Numbered from the stretch's first letter, positions 1 to 10,006 are shown. The stretch: DNA of 64,000 nt from Ipomoea triloba (GCF_003576645.1 NC_044924.1:27788556-27852555), one strand, 5' to 3'. Made by a program: numbers and translations. Notes: generated from the sequence alone by a model not told the origin.

Positions 1-612
1 CTTTCCCAACCAATGTGAGACAAAAACTTATTTAAAGCTTTTCCACACCATAATTCCATCTCAAAGGGTCCTACTTTGATAACCCATTTCTCATTCACCC
101 ATTATCCATTTTGAGCGTATAATATATCGATCTCTTCGTCTAACTACGAAGAACCCGAATTCACTTTAACTCAACCCAAATCGGAAGTAGACTCTACGTA
201 TATTTATACCATAAAATGGCCACTTAAAATACCATTTATGTCATTTTTTCCAACATGAAGGATGTGGCAGCTCTACCTATGTTTGTAGACAAGAGTAGAA
301 ACAAAAAACTAAAGCATAAATTTATAAAGTAACGTTTAAGAGTTTTGGAGTTATTCTTCTCCCCAAATGTCATTAGCCAGAGAATTCTCAATGCCTCCAC
401 AACAAGCATGCAGTGGCTTTTATATATGCATGAAAGTAACGTTAAGAAATCTAAAAAATAGGAAGACTAATTTATTTGAATGTATGCATGGAAGTAACGT
501 TAAAAATTCTAAAAAAAAAAGTAATAGGAAGACTAAGTTATTTGAGTAAGTCTTCATCTCCTTAATCATTCAAGAATTTCCTTCTTTTCTTGTTGCAAAA
601 ATCACACCTAAA
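1..612. other. intergenic, no gene identified
   Basis: No convincing coding region. The only structure I see is an imperfect tandem duplication of about 60 bp (roughly 427-545), each copy containing 'gaagtaacgttaa' and 'aggaagacta'. The short open frame over it is a product of that duplication and is not supported as a gene. Confidence 0.6.
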
Positions 613-1050
613 CGTTGATTAATTGGCACGGTACTAGGCGTCAGCCGACCGCGTAGTGTTTCACCATATCGGTGGTCTAGGCGGCCACATAGGCTTCCTA
701 GGCGCTGACTAGGCCTCATAGGCACCAACTAGGTCGCCTAGGCACCGACTAAGCCACTTGCCGGCTGATTGCCTATTGTTCTCTTTTAATTTAAATGAGT
801 TATTTCACTCAAAATGATATCGTTTTGAGTGAAATAATCCTAAATTGTTAAAACTCTAAATGTTTTTTAGGTTACAATTTAATATTTTAGTATTAATTAT
901 TAAATTATTAAATAGTTTATAATTATAAGTCATGAAAAAATTAAAAAAAAAATGCATGAGTGCCTAGGCACCAATTAATCACTGCCTAGGCGTCCTATGC
1001 CTTAGGCACCCCCGAGCGCCTAGGAGTGTCTAACGATTTTTTCAACCATG
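613..1050. mobile_element. CCTAGGCG-rich non-autonomous repeat
   Basis: GC-rich flanks dense in palindromic 'cctaggcg' motifs surround an AT-rich core. The right end 'ttttttcaaccatg' is, in reverse complement, the same kind of end as the element at 19800-20339, which begins 'catggttg'. Partial relatives lie near 10593-10690 and 27247-27290. I see no coding capacity, and the left boundary is approximate. The superfamily is not established; a hAT- or Mutator-like MITE is possible. Confidence 0.5.
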
Positions 1051-1347
1051 ATTTTCCGTCTCTGGTATTGCTTGCCTATAAACGTATCAGTAAGCTATGA
1101 TTGAAATCCAAGTGTCCCTTGCTTATTGTGGAGGCTATACCACAACTATCAGCATAGTCCCGGATGGCATATTATGGCAACGATGCAATCAACGCAGGAT
1201 CAAGCCCTAATACCCTCTGTGGGAGTTTTGTCCTCTCATTGGAGTGGTTCCTTGTAGGCACCAGACACTGATCCTCCTATTTAATGTCCACTGAGTCACC
1301 GTCATTTACTTCTCCACAATCTAGTCTGGACCAATAAATTTTGCCTT

Positions 1348-1812
1348 TTGTGGGCAAGATATTTATCTTTGAAGCTTGGATTGATTTACTACAAAAGTAA
1401 GATAAAAGGAAAAGATATTAAACATGATGATAAGAGTTTATTTGGAAGTTCAAGCACATCTTCACATTCATACTCCAATATTCTCACTGATTTTCAAACC
1501 ATATATCCAAGTTCCAGGGCTGCACAGCATCTGCACAGCGTCTGCACAACTGGTTTGCCTGGAAACAACATAGATGATCCTAACAAAACTTCAACTTTGC
1601 AAAATGTTGAAACTAATGGGGAACCTTTTCATGTAAACTTTGCGGATAATAAGAATTGAGAAAAGGGTTCCTTAAACTCCATTGTCAGCATTAGCGATGA
1701 TAATCCTAAGAATCCCATCAACATCAAGAACGGAGAAAAGGATCTACGGCTGAAGTTAAAAATTACATCTTGCATGGCACAAAAGATGGGAATCAACCTC
1801 AACCTGCAATAA
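1348..1812 (+). pseudogene. unidentified protein-coding fragment with in-frame stop
   Basis: A reading frame of 155 codons is open except for one TGA at 1657-1659 and ends at TAA 1810-1812. There is no ATG at its left edge, only TTG, so it looks like an internal or terminal exon. The translation is Ser/Asn/Lys-rich and polar, with a '...SSSTSSHSYSNIL...' stretch, and continues sensibly past the stop ('KGSLNSIVSISDD'). I do not recognise the family. It could be an exon of a decayed host gene or chance open sequence. Upstream 1080-1347 may hold further fragments in another frame. Confidence 0.3.
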
Positions 1813-2057
1813 AATAAAAAGATGAGGTACATTTGTTAATTGATTGATTAGTTTACAAGATGACCAACAATTTAATCATAATTATTATATTTAGAAAGCT
1901 AATTTTAGAAGTTAGGAAGAATGCCCAAGATGAATAAAAGGAAAGACTACAGAACATATATATCAAGTATTGGATATCTGTACATTTCACATGATGTGTG
2001 TATGTTGAGCTACAGCTGACAAGTTCATCATTTACAAAAAAATTACTGAAATTTATA
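1813..2057. other. 3' flank of the first minus-strand SAUR
   Basis: Presumed 3'UTR of the minus-strand SAUR ending at 2058. A similar stretch lies at about 4380-4505 beside the second minus-strand SAUR ('ttggat(a/t)t(c/a)tgtacatttcaca(t/c)'), showing that the pair was duplicated with its flanks. Confidence 0.5.
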
Positions 2058-2492
2058 TCAGCAAACTAGCAATTCCAGATTTCTCCACCCTGCTGGGTGC
2101 AACGAAGCTACTGAACATCGAGATGAAGTGAATGAGATGAGCAATGCATCCTCAAGTTCTTTGGATAATCCTCGGCTAAGAAGTGAAATGATGTAGTTCA
2201 TGAATGCTGCATTGCATGGCAGTGTAATAGGCACATCGCTTGGAAGTCCAAATTCTTCTTCTGACATGTTCAAGAGTTGCCTAATAATCTCATTCTCGAG
2301 ATAAGATAAAGGGATGACAAACCGCTTTTGATCAGCTGTGTAGACAACAAAGTGACCCTTGTTTACTGCGGAAGTACTGCAGCAATCTGTGTCATCATTT
2401 ACACTTGGAAATGATGAAATCCTCTTTCTTCTGATGGCAGCAACTTTCTGCCATTTTTTGGCCAGCTTGATAAGCTTCTTTGAACTGATCAT
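2058..2492 (-). CDS. SAUR: SAUR-family protein, long type (144 aa)
   Basis: Small auxin-up RNA protein. Members of this family typically bind PP2C.D phosphatases and relieve their inhibition of plasma-membrane H+-ATPases, promoting cell expansion; that role is inferred from family. A basic N-terminal segment (residues 1-25, Lys/Arg-rich around KLIKLAKKWQK) is followed by a Ser/Asp linker and the SAUR core at about 44-105: KGHFVVY (45-51), RFVIPLSYL (57-65), EEEFG (78-82), ITLPC (89-93). A C-terminal extension of about 40 residues ends in WRNLELLVC. The ATG follows 'agttaacatc' and matches the start of its paralogue at 4937. There is no intron, as usual for SAURs. It is divergent from the plus-strand SAUR at 3174. 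The long N-terminus and tail resemble the SAUR61-68 type. Confidence 0.93.
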   Translation of the reverse strand: MISSKKLIKLAKKWQKVAAIRRKRISSFPSVNDDTDCCSTSAVNKGHFVVYTADQKRFVIPLSYLENEIIRQLLNMSEEEFGLPSDVPITLPCNAAFMNYIISLLSRGLSKELEDALLISFTSSRCSVASLHPAGWRNLELLVC

Positions 2493-3173
2493 GATGTTAA
2501 CTTAGAGAATAGAGGGAGATTATTGAATGGAAGAGAACAAGATCTGTCGAAACCTTGGAAATTGGGTAGACTGAATTGAAGTGTTTGATGATAAAAATTG
2601 GATGAGAAACAACCTATTTAAAGTGGTTCAATTTTTTGAGGAAATCAGGTAAGGCAAAAACCATGTTCCACCCAGCTGTATGGGGGCCCTTTAAAACATA
2701 CAAATAGGGAAACACATGGTTATGTGTCCCAATCTTCACATCAATTCAAATGAATTGATTAAGATATTTTTTACGCAAACACCATTAACTTTGTGCTGTG
2801 TATATTGATCTCTCATTTGGTAGGTTTTCTTGGAATGACAAAGGTAGTTGAGCTTTCCTCGTCTGTTCAAATTTATCGAAGCATATGGTGAGTGATGTCC
2901 AAAGTTAGTAGAAATTGTTGATGATTTTTGGAAGACAAAACCATGTGGAGATGTTGTCTAATCGTTCTAGCTGGCAAGCTGGCTGGCCTCTGATCCAAAT
3001 TTCTCATAGCCACTCAATCCACCTCCTAAAGGATCTATATATAAATGCATTTCAGTTTATGTTCACCCCACTCAAGTTCTTCCTTCACACAAATCCTAGT
3101 TTCTGCCTTCAAAAATTGTGTCTATAGTGAAAAAAATTTCAGAAATCCTACTTTCTAAAAAGCATATTTCAGC
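2493..3173. promoter_or_regulatory. divergent promoter of SAUR pair A
   Basis: A 681-bp region shared by two head-to-head SAUR genes. For the minus gene a TATA-like 'ctatttaaag' lies at 2614-2623, about 120 bp above the ATG. For the plus gene a strong TATA 'tatatataaa' lies at 3036-3045, about 130 bp above the ATG. Just upstream of it is a module (about 2969-3030) conserved in every unit: 'ctagctggc', then 'atccaaatttctc', then 'cactcaatccacctcc'. I see no exact TGTCTC auxin-response element here. Confidence 0.7.
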
Positions 3174-3461
3174 ATGGCAATTGGTATGGGGCATATTTTC
3201 CGTGCTAAGCAAGTCCTCAGAAGATCTTCTTCAATAACAAACAGAGAATGTGAAGTGCCTAAGGGGCACTTTGCAGTTTATGTTGGGGAGAGTGAAAAGA
3301 GGCGTTTTGTCATTCCAGTTTCGTACTTGAAGGATCCTTCATTCCAAGACTTGCTTAGTCAAGCTGAGGAAGAATTCGGATTTGATCATCCAACGGGTGG
3401 ACTCACAATACCTTGTATGGAAGATACCTTCGTTGAAGTCATCTCTAGTTTGAGATCTTGA
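3174..3461 (+). CDS. SAUR: SAUR-family protein, short type (95 aa)
   Basis: An intact single-exon SAUR of the short SAUR19-24-like type. The start is ATG in 'agcatggcaatt'. The N-terminus [20 protein letters not shown] is characteristic of the subgroup. Core motifs are [12 protein letters not shown] (28-39), [10 protein letters not shown] (43-52), EEEFGFDHP (65-73) and LTIPC (77-81). The length is normal for the family and no residue of the core is missing. By family, the product would activate H+-ATPases through PP2C.D inhibition in expanding cells. It is the divergent partner of the gene at 2058-2492. Confidence 0.95.
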   Translation: MAIGMGHIFRAKQVLRRSSSITNRECEVPKGHFAVYVGESEKRRFVIPVSYLKDPSFQDLLSQAEEEFGFDHPTGGLTIPCMEDTFVEVISSLRS

Positions 3462-4505
3462 GGGAGACTACAGACAACTTAGTTTAGTGAAGAAAATTTT
3501 TGCAGAGAAGAGTTTTCCTGTACATTTCATTTGAATAGATTTTTGTTTGCAATTTTTCAGCAACTTTGGAAATATCAGAAAACCTCTCCAATTTTCACCA
3601 AATCCTATTCCAAATTGTTGTGTTGAATATACTTTCAGTAAAACTAGCAGTAAAATATCCCTTCATGGCATATTCTACACACTAAAAGTTAAGACAATAC
3701 AATTTTGGAAGTTCAGAATAAACGAATAATCTTGAGAACAGTCTATATTTTAGGTATGATGTGCTCATCTATATGTAGTCTATATTATTGAAAAATAAAA
3801 TGAAACTACCAGTAAAATTTAGTGCAGAGGATTTACCACAACTATTCATATGCACAGTCCTTGTGTCTTAAAAATGAAATCTTCTTCCTTTAGAGAGCAA
3901 CAAATATCTTCCATTATATTTTCATTGGCAAATTGATGAGTTTCTTGGAACTAATCATGGTTTTTGGCAGGAGGATTGTCATCTATGGCCAAGATATTCA
4001 TCTTTGCAGGTTTACGCAAATAGTGTGGTCAGGGTGAAAGTTCCATGTTAACCATCACACAAAGGTGCCAGATTAGTATATAGGGCATAAGAAATGAAAG
4101 AAAATGAGATAACAAGATCAGTATATAGGTCAATAATTCTCTAATGGCACTATTGCAGCTGATGGTCAGAACTGTTCAAAATTGAGATAACAAACTGACC
4201 ATATTGCTATCTCATCATATGGCTCAAATTACATATGATGCTAGGCCAGAAATGGAAGTGGCAGAATCTTATTGTTACAAATTCAATTAGGCAATTATAT
4301 AGTTTAATGTTTTTGAATAAAATATATGCAAATAAGCACTTGTCACAGGTATAACTGTATACATAATGAATATATTTGAATTTTCTAAGAAGAATACTGA
4401 ACAATATTGGATGTCAAGTATTGATGTATTGGATTTATGTACATTTCACATCATGTATTGAGCTACAACTAATATCCCTGTTTACAAAATTTATTGAGAT
4501 TAATA
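3462..4505. other. intergenic between SAUR pairs A and B
   Basis: The start is 3'UTR of the short SAUR ('gaagaaaatttttgcagagaag', a stretch recurring after every plus-strand SAUR). The remainder is AT-rich with no convincing gene. The short open frames at 3547-3729 and 4207-4404 have no recognisable features. Confidence 0.6.
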
Positions 4506-4937
4506 TCAGCAAACTAGCAATTCCTGATTTCTCCACCCTTCTTGGTGTAGTGGAGCTGATGAACACCGATGTGAAGTAACTGAGACGAGCAAGGCATTCT
4601 CAAGTTCTCTAGATAAACCTCGACTAAGAAGTGAAATGATGTATTCCATGAAGACTGCATCACATGGTAGTGTAATAGGCCCATCGCTTGGAAGTCCAAA
4701 TTCTTCTTCGGACATACTTAAGAGTTGCCTAATGATCTCATTCTCGAGATAAGATAGAGGGATGACAAACCGCTTTTGATCAGTTGTGTAGACAACAAAG
4801 TGACCCTTGCTTACTGCAGAAGTACTGCAGCTATCTGCATCATCATATAGACTTGGAAATGAAATCCTCTTTCTTCGGATGGCAGCAAATTTCTGCCATC
4901 TTTTGGCCAGCTTAATGAGCCTCTTTGAACTGATCAT
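4506..4937 (-). CDS. SAUR: SAUR-family protein, long type (143 aa)
   Basis: Close paralogue of the gene at 2058-2492, one residue shorter in the linker (about residue 26). It keeps the basic N-terminus (KLAKRWQK), KGHFVVY, RFVIPLSYL, EEEFGLPSD, ITLPC and the WRNQELLVC tail. It has an intact single exon with the same start context. Divergent from the short SAUR at 5630. Differences from its paralogue are scattered substitutions that leave the core unbroken, so both are probably functional. Family role as for other SAURs: auxin-linked growth through H+-ATPase regulation (inferred). Confidence 0.93.
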   Translation of the reverse strand: MISSKRLIKLAKRWQKFAAIRRKRISFPSLYDDADSCSTSAVSKGHFVVYTTDQKRFVIPLSYLENEIIRQLLSMSEEEFGLPSDGPITLPCDAVFMEYIISLLSRGLSRELENALLVSVTSHRCSSAPLHQEGWRNQELLVC

Positions 4938-5629
4938 GGTATTAACTTAGAAAATAGAGAGAGATTGAATGGAAGAGAATAAGATTTGTAGAAACCTTGG
5001 AAATTGGATAGAATGAATTGCAGTGTTTGATGAATGAAATGAATATGGAAGTGATGTATTTAAAGTGATGAGGAGGCTAAGACAGTCTTTAAGCTGTTGA
5101 GGAGGCAAAACCACATGATTGACACTGAGGAACCACATGGTTATGCTGTATGGGGCCTTTTAGCTTCAACCACAAATATAGAGTGTGGCCATACATACAT
5201 GAGGAACCACATGGTTATGCTTCCCAAATGGCCAAATTCCATTTACTTTCTTCTCTGATCTCTATCTTCATCTCTCATTTGGCTAGTTTTCTTGGAAAGA
5301 CAGAAGTAGTTGAGCTTTCTCTATTTGTTCAATTTCATTGAAGCATGTGGGGAATGATGTTCAAAGGCAAGTCTTTATCTACAAAGTTGTTTGGATGACA
5401 AAAATGTGTGGTAATGTCTCTTATCTTGCTAGCTGGCTGCCCACCCATCCAAATTTCTCTTAGCCACTCAATCCACCTCCCAAAGGATCTATATAATCAC
5501 ATATGAAGTTGTTATTCACCCCACTCAAATATTTCCTACAAAATACCTTGGTTCCTGCATTCTAAAATTGTTTTTATAGCATCTTTGGTTAACACTACTG
5601 CTGAGGCTTAAAAGAAGAAACATCCCAGA
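4938..5629. promoter_or_regulatory. divergent promoter of SAUR pair B
   Basis: A 692-bp shared promoter. A minus-gene TATA-like 'tatttaaa' lies at 5057-5064 and a plus-gene TATA 'tatataat' at 5490-5497. The conserved upstream module (tagctggctgcc / atccaaatttctc / cactcaatccacctcc) lies at about 5430-5480. One exact TGTCTC auxin-response element occurs at 5415-5420; the homologous base run in the other units reads tgtcta, so this element is private to pair B. Confidence 0.65.
5415..5420 (+). promoter_or_regulatory. candidate auxin-response element TGTCTC
   Basis: Exact match to the AuxRE core bound by ARF proteins, 75 bp above the TATA box of the plus-strand SAUR. A six-base match occurs often by chance; its position just above the conserved module is the only added support. 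Confidence 0.35.
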
Positions 5630-5920
5630 ATGGCAATTAGTATGACTCGCATTCTACGTGCTAAGCAGGGCCTCAGAAGGTCTTCTTCAAGAACAAACAG
5701 AGAAAGTGAGGTTCCTAAGGGGCACTTTGCAGTTTGTGTTGGTGAGAGCGAGAAGAAGCGTTTTGTTATTCCAATTTCTTACTTGAAGGACACTTCTTTC
5801 CAAGACTTGCTAAGTCAAGCTGAGGAAGATTTTGGATTTGATCATCTAATGGGTGGACTCACAATACCTTGTCCAGAGGATATCTTTCTCAACGCCATTT
5901 CTAGCTCGAGTAGATCTTGA
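5630..5920 (+). CDS. SAUR: SAUR-family protein, short type (96 aa)
   Basis: An intact single-exon short SAUR starting at ATG in 'cagaatggcaatt'. The N-terminus [17 protein letters not shown] matches its paralogues. The core has [30 protein letters not shown] and LTIPC. Two usually conserved positions differ: Tyr to Cys in the AVYVGE motif (residue 36) and Pro to Leu after DH (residue 73). These may be tolerated or may be early relaxation. It is the divergent partner of 4506-4937. Confidence 0.92.
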   Translation: MAISMTRILRAKQGLRRSSSRTNRESEVPKGHFAVCVGESEKKRFVIPISYLKDTSFQDLLSQAEEDFGFDHLMGGLTIPCPEDIFLNAISSSSRS

Positions 5921-5935
5921 GAGACTACAAACAGC

Positions 5936-5943
5936 TTAGATTA
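5936..5943 (+). promoter_or_regulatory. DST-like mRNA instability motif candidate
   Basis: 'ttagatta' sits 16 bp after the SAUR stop codon, with 'gta' about 15 bp further on. SAUR 3'UTRs classically carry DST elements (ATAGATT plus a downstream GTA) that destabilise the mRNA. The match is partial; the neighbouring units carry 'ttagttta' at the same place. Confidence 0.3.
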
Positions 5944-6029
5944 GTGGAGACAATTTTTTGTAGAGAAGAGTTTTATTGTACAGTTACTTGTTTCCCTTTT
6001 TGGTTGTCTCATGATCAGATTGGGAAAAG

Positions 6030-6135
6030 GATAAATCTTGAGAAAAATACAAACAGATTATTTTAGCAGAGAAAATTTTTGCACAAGAAATTTCTTGTAA
6101 CATTTATTTCTGTCCATCTTCAGTTGTGTCTCATG
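6030..6135 (+). pseudogene. orphan SAUR 3'UTR (remnant of a deleted copy)
   Basis: A second copy of SAUR stop-codon and 3'UTR sequence ('aatcttgagaaa', 'gcagagaaaatttttgca', then 'cttgtaacatttatt') follows the 3'UTR of the 5630 gene directly with no coding sequence between them. It most simply marks a tandem SAUR copy lost by unequal recombination between 3'UTRs. Confidence 0.5.
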
Positions 6136-6240
6136 ATCAGATCAGGTGGCAAAATATAAATATCACTGGTTATATGGAAGCCTAATTTGCTGTAAATGTC
6201 TATGTCTAAAATTCAGTTGTGCCTCATGTCCATATGCTTG

Positions 6241-7818
6241 AAAAATATGGACATTTCATGAATTTTCTGCAAAAAAAATAAAAATAAAAATGGAATAACT
6301 AGAGAAGTCCAGTGTCACAAGTAGCACTGAAAACCCTTTTGCTTTTGTAAATATATGGCCATTTGTCATAGATGTTGCAAGTATTTCTTCTAGGAACTTG
6401 AGTTAGGGTTGTATTATCCATCTAGATGCTATATTCTTGATTATTGCATAAAGGGAATTTTTGCATACCTAGGGACTAGGGTTATTGAGTTTATGAAGAA
6501 TTTGTGATTGTATCTTGTTAATGTTTTGGTTTATAACATTTATTAGCATGCTAGCTTTTGGAAAAATCTTGGCTACAACGAGAGTTGGGTCAAGATTTCA
6601 AGTCATTCTTGACATAAACTATATTTCTTCCTATGAAATTAAATAGGAGAAATTGGGCGCTTTTGATACTTTGTGTGCTCCATGGACTTGAAATTGATAC
6701 ATCATAAGAGTGAGGCAATTCCTTGTTCTAATATTTGTTTATTGATCATGAGAGTGGCTTATAGAATAGGATTCTTACGTACATCCCTCAATTTCTCACT
6801 TGTGTGAGTTTTCCGCAATCCTTAGGTTGTGTTTTGCATCTATATGTTAACGCTCTCTAAATTGATTCGTATTTTCCTTATTCTATATATGTTCATTTCT
6901 TGTTTATATGTGTTTGTTCTATCTTGTTTGATATTGTTTAGCTTCAAGTTAATTTTCTAAGACTAGTTGTTTGTGATTGCATACTACGTGCTATAATCCA
7001 CAGTCTCAAAGAACAACATAACGTCTATGCACATCGAAATTATCCTATATCACAAACTCAATTCCAGCTTTTTCGGACAACATGGTGGAAGCACCATCAT
7101 AGTCAATTTAAATTTTAAGTTAGTAAATACTTAAGATTTAAGAAACATATGTAAAAATAAAGTGAGATAGGTCACTGATATACCAATTAACATTCACTGC
7201 ATTCAAAGATAAAGGGTAAAGTTGATTACTTATACATATGTAGTACATCATATTTGAGATCTTGACTCAATGACATCAACATTTAAAATGTTGTCAAGCC
7301 ATTGAGTCACTTTCAGTAAGGGACTGAGGGACATAACTCATAAGTATAAAGTTATACAACACAATATTAATCTCAAATATCAAAACCAAATATTTAAATA
7401 ACTGAAATGCTGAATAATAAAAATATAATGTAAGATATAAGTATACATGTATTAAAGGTAAGAATGAACCAACTCCACCCATCCCAACTCCATTACTCAA
7501 CTCTAGGAAAAAAAAAACATTTGTAAATTAGAAATTGAAATTAAGAAAGTAATACAATTAAGATTTAAAAAAGTTATAAATTTTATCTTTTTCAAATCTT
7601 TCAAGTTCATCTATATTTTATTCAATTGAGATGTGTTGATTGGCCAACCGCATCAAATCTTATACACAAAAATGTCTTTAACAATTTTTAAATTTAGAAA
7701 ATTCCTAAAAGGCAACTAATTTTTGAAATGCAACTGTAGGTATATGTATGGAAATTTGGCTTTGTCAAGGGAACACAAAACAAGAACAAAAATAAGTGGG
7801 TCAGAATTTATCATCAAA
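6241..7818. other. intergenic, start of duplicated block copy 1
   Basis: No gene seen. From about 6370 to 7030 the sequence is repeated in copy 2 at 31740-31975 and, after the Helitron complex, 42550-42910 ('ggctacaacgagagttgggt', 'gattgcat(a/t)(c/t)tacgtgctata'). The stretch 7450-7818 recurs before the tRNA copies at 30601 and 43213. Confidence 0.65.
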
Positions 7819-7891
7819 TCCGTTGTAGTCTAGTTGGTTAGGATACTCGGCTCTCACCCGAGAGACCCGGGTTCGATTCCCGGCAACGGAA
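7819..7891 (+). tRNA. tRNA-Glu (anticodon CUC)
   Basis: A complete 73-nt cloverleaf. The acceptor stem TCCGTTG pairs with CAACGGA (7 bp) and the discriminator is A at 7891. The D-arm carries the internal A box (tagtctagttgg), the anticodon stem is CTCGG/CCGAG with loop CTCTCAC and anticodon CTC at 7853-7855, and the T-arm has GGTTCGATTCC (B box). No intron and no encoded CCA, as expected in a plant nuclear gene. A T-rich Pol III terminator follows at 7893-7897. It sits upstream of a SAUR unit, and the association is repeated in copies at 30601 and 43213. Confidence 0.97.
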
Positions 7892-7954
7892 GTTTTTATT
7901 TTTTTATGTTATCCTCAGTTTTGGTGCATGGTCCATTCCGTAGCTCTGGCTACT

Positions 7955-7987
7955 CTTGGCCATCTTTTAGCCAGCTCGATGAGCTTA
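7955..7987 (-). pseudogene. remnant of the long-type SAUR (unit C)
   Basis: 'ggccatcttttagccagctc' followed by 'gatgagctt' matches the N-terminal codons of the minus-strand SAURs (AKRWQK..., KLIKL). The start codon and almost all of the coding region are missing. The adjacent promoter sequence ('gactgaattgcagtgtttgatgat', then 'gatctatttaaa') is retained up to about 8060. Confidence 0.6.
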
Positions 7988-8039
7988 GATGTTGGGCAGA
8001 CTGAATTGCAGTGTTTGATGATCAACAAGCTACATATCA

Positions 8040-8590
8040 AAGTGATCTATTTAAACTGCTTAGGCAAAGACAACCAAAAATGAGACAATAGGCAATGTCA
8101 TGTGCTGCCTAGCTGCAAGGGACCTATTAGCTTCAAGCAGAGACATAGAAATGAGGAATCACATGGGTTTTGTTTTCATTGATTCAAACAAATTGAATTT
8201 GTAGGCGAACACCATTAACTTACTGCTCTCTATCCTCATATTCTATTTGAAAGGCTTTCATGTATTCACATAAGTGGTCAAGCTATCCTCATCTGATCTG
8301 TTCAATTTCATTGAAACATGTGGGGAATGATGACCTCATTCTTTATGATTTTTGAAAGACAAAACTGTTTAATAATGTCTATTATCTAGCTAGCTGGCTT
8401 GCCCTCCAATCCAAATTTCTCTTGGTCACTCAATAATCCACCTCCCTAAGGATCTATATAAACACATTTCAGTTGGTATTCAACTCACCCCACACAAACC
8501 TTATTGTCTGTCTTCACAAATCTTTTATATACCTTCTCCAAGTAACAGTGCCTCTAATTTCAAGACAAACATTTGAGCGTGACAATTAGT
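8040..8590 (+). promoter_or_regulatory. promoter of SAUR unit C
   Basis: Retains the conserved module (ctagctagctggc, atccaaatttctc, cactcaataatcc, acctccc at about 8388-8446) and TATA 'tatataaa' at 8455-8462, 129 bp above the inferred ATG. The minus-direction half now faces only a gene remnant. Confidence 0.6.
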
Positions 8591-8869
8591 ATGGCAAACA
8601 TTCTTCGTGCTAAGCAAGACCTCAGAAGAACTTCTTCAAGAACAAACAGAGAAAGTGAGGTTCCAAAGGGGCACATTGTAGTTTATATTGGCGAATGCGA
8701 AAAGAAGCGTTTTGTTATTCCAATGTCATACTTGAAAGACCCTTCATTCCAAGACTTGCTTAGTCAAGTTGAGGAGGAATTCGGATTTGATCATCCAATG
8801 GGTGGACTCACAATACCTTGTCTGGAGGATACTTTCCTTGACATCATCTCTAGTTCAAGAAGATTTTGA
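8591..8869 (+). CDS. SAUR: SAUR-family protein, short type, N-terminally shortened (92 aa)
   Basis: A short SAUR with a complete core: [36 protein letters not shown]. In its paralogues translation starts at ATGGCAATT; here that codon is GTG (8579-8581, followed by ACA ATT), so the first ATG is six codons downstream at 8591, giving [10 protein letters not shown]. The lost residues lie outside the SAUR core, so the protein could still work. The TATA box and 3'UTR are intact. An open frame extends upstream to TTG 8573, but non-ATG initiation is not needed. Confidence 0.85.
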   Translation: MANILRAKQDLRRTSSRTNRESEVPKGHIVVYIGECEKKRFVIPMSYLKDPSFQDLLSQVEEEFGFDHPMGGLTIPCLEDTFLDIISSSRRF

Positions 8870-9038
8870 GTGCCGACAGATAGCTTAGTTTAGTCAAGAA
8901 AATTTTTGCATAGGAAATATTCTTGTACAGTTTCCCCCAATTTTCAGCTGTCTCTTGATTAACTTAGAAAATGTAAATTTCTGCTCCCTAAGCTTCTCTA
9001 GTTCCGCTTGGCCGCTCAGATTTCCAACAGAACTACTG

Positions 9039-9200
9039 TTATCCTCTGTAATGGCAGGCAATGTTATATATGGTTCTATTAACCATGCCATTCCCTCCCA
9101 TTGGCTGAATTTTCCCTTTTCCAAGGAACTCAGTGCCAAATAAACCTTCCTCAAACTGTTTAGCAATAGAATCAAAGGATTGGCTGTCCTCATAAAGCAC
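9039..9200 (-). pseudogene. orphan exon of an unidentified gene (copy 1)
   Basis: On the minus strand an acceptor-like 'attag' is followed by 54 codons ending in TAA (9039-9041). The translation contains SFDSIAKQFEEGLFGTEF and LGKGKIQP, acidic and glycine-rich, and looks like genuine protein sequence, but I do not recognise it. The same exon occurs at 49060-49244 in copy 2, where an insertion of about 16 bp breaks the frame. It could be the last exon of a host gene whose other exons were lost, or a fragment brought in by the duplication. Confidence 0.4.
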
Positions 9201-9928
9201 CTAATTATCTGTTCTTGATGAAGTAATTTTCAGTTTAGTTGGGAATGTGGGATGAGCAATCAACATTTGGACCTTCAATTCAATTCTTCCACTGTCCCGA
9301 TCTGCCTCAGAAGTTTAAACTCTTCCTCCTCACACTCAATGTTAGCAGGACTAAACCTCTTGCACACTTACTCAGAAAATTCATCCCAAAATGGTCAAGC
9401 AAAGCACATAACCCTCAAACCATGAATCAATTCTTCCTTTCACATAAAAGGCCACATATTCCATTTTAATTCTGGCATTCCAAGTACAGAAGAACAAAAA
9501 AAAAAAAAAAACTTGTTAAACCTTCTAAGTTCTAACCCACCCCATTGGATTCGTTCCATCAAAATCCGAAAATCACTTCAACATAAGAAGGATTTGATGG
9601 ATTACCTGTTGAAGCTACATTCACCGATTCCAGAATTCTTGCTGCTCCAGGCCAGATGTTACAGTCCTTAGTAACTGAGCTCAAGTTTGATTCCAGAATT
9701 CCACTCTACAACATTAAATTTGTGCATTTGCATGCATGATTATATAACCATTTTTTATGTAGCTACTGCATAGATACGTCAATCTTGAACAATTTTTATT
9801 TTTTTATTTTTAATTGTAGAAATGAGTTTAATTGACATATTTATACGTGTAGAAATATGTAAGGATACTTCGCTTTGGATCAAGAAAACAAGTAAAGACA
9901 ACAAAGTAGTTCAGAAACTATCAAGCAA

Positions 9929-10006
9929 TCCATTGTATAGTAGTCTAGTTGGTTAGGATACTTGGTTCTTACCTAAGAGACTTGGGTTTGATTCCCGGCA
10001 ATAGAA
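9929..10006 (+). pseudogene. decayed tRNA-Glu pseudogene
   Basis: Aligns end to end with the tRNA-Glu at 7819 but carries a ~5-bp insertion in the acceptor/D region ('gtatagtagtc') and many C-to-T or G-to-A changes: CCGTTG to CCATTG, CTCGGCTCTCACCCGAG to CTTGGTTCTTACCTAAG, GACCCGGG to GACTTGGG, AACGGA to AATAGA. The anticodon position now reads CTT. The paralogous site in copy 2 is the truncated copy at 49673. Confidence 0.9.
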
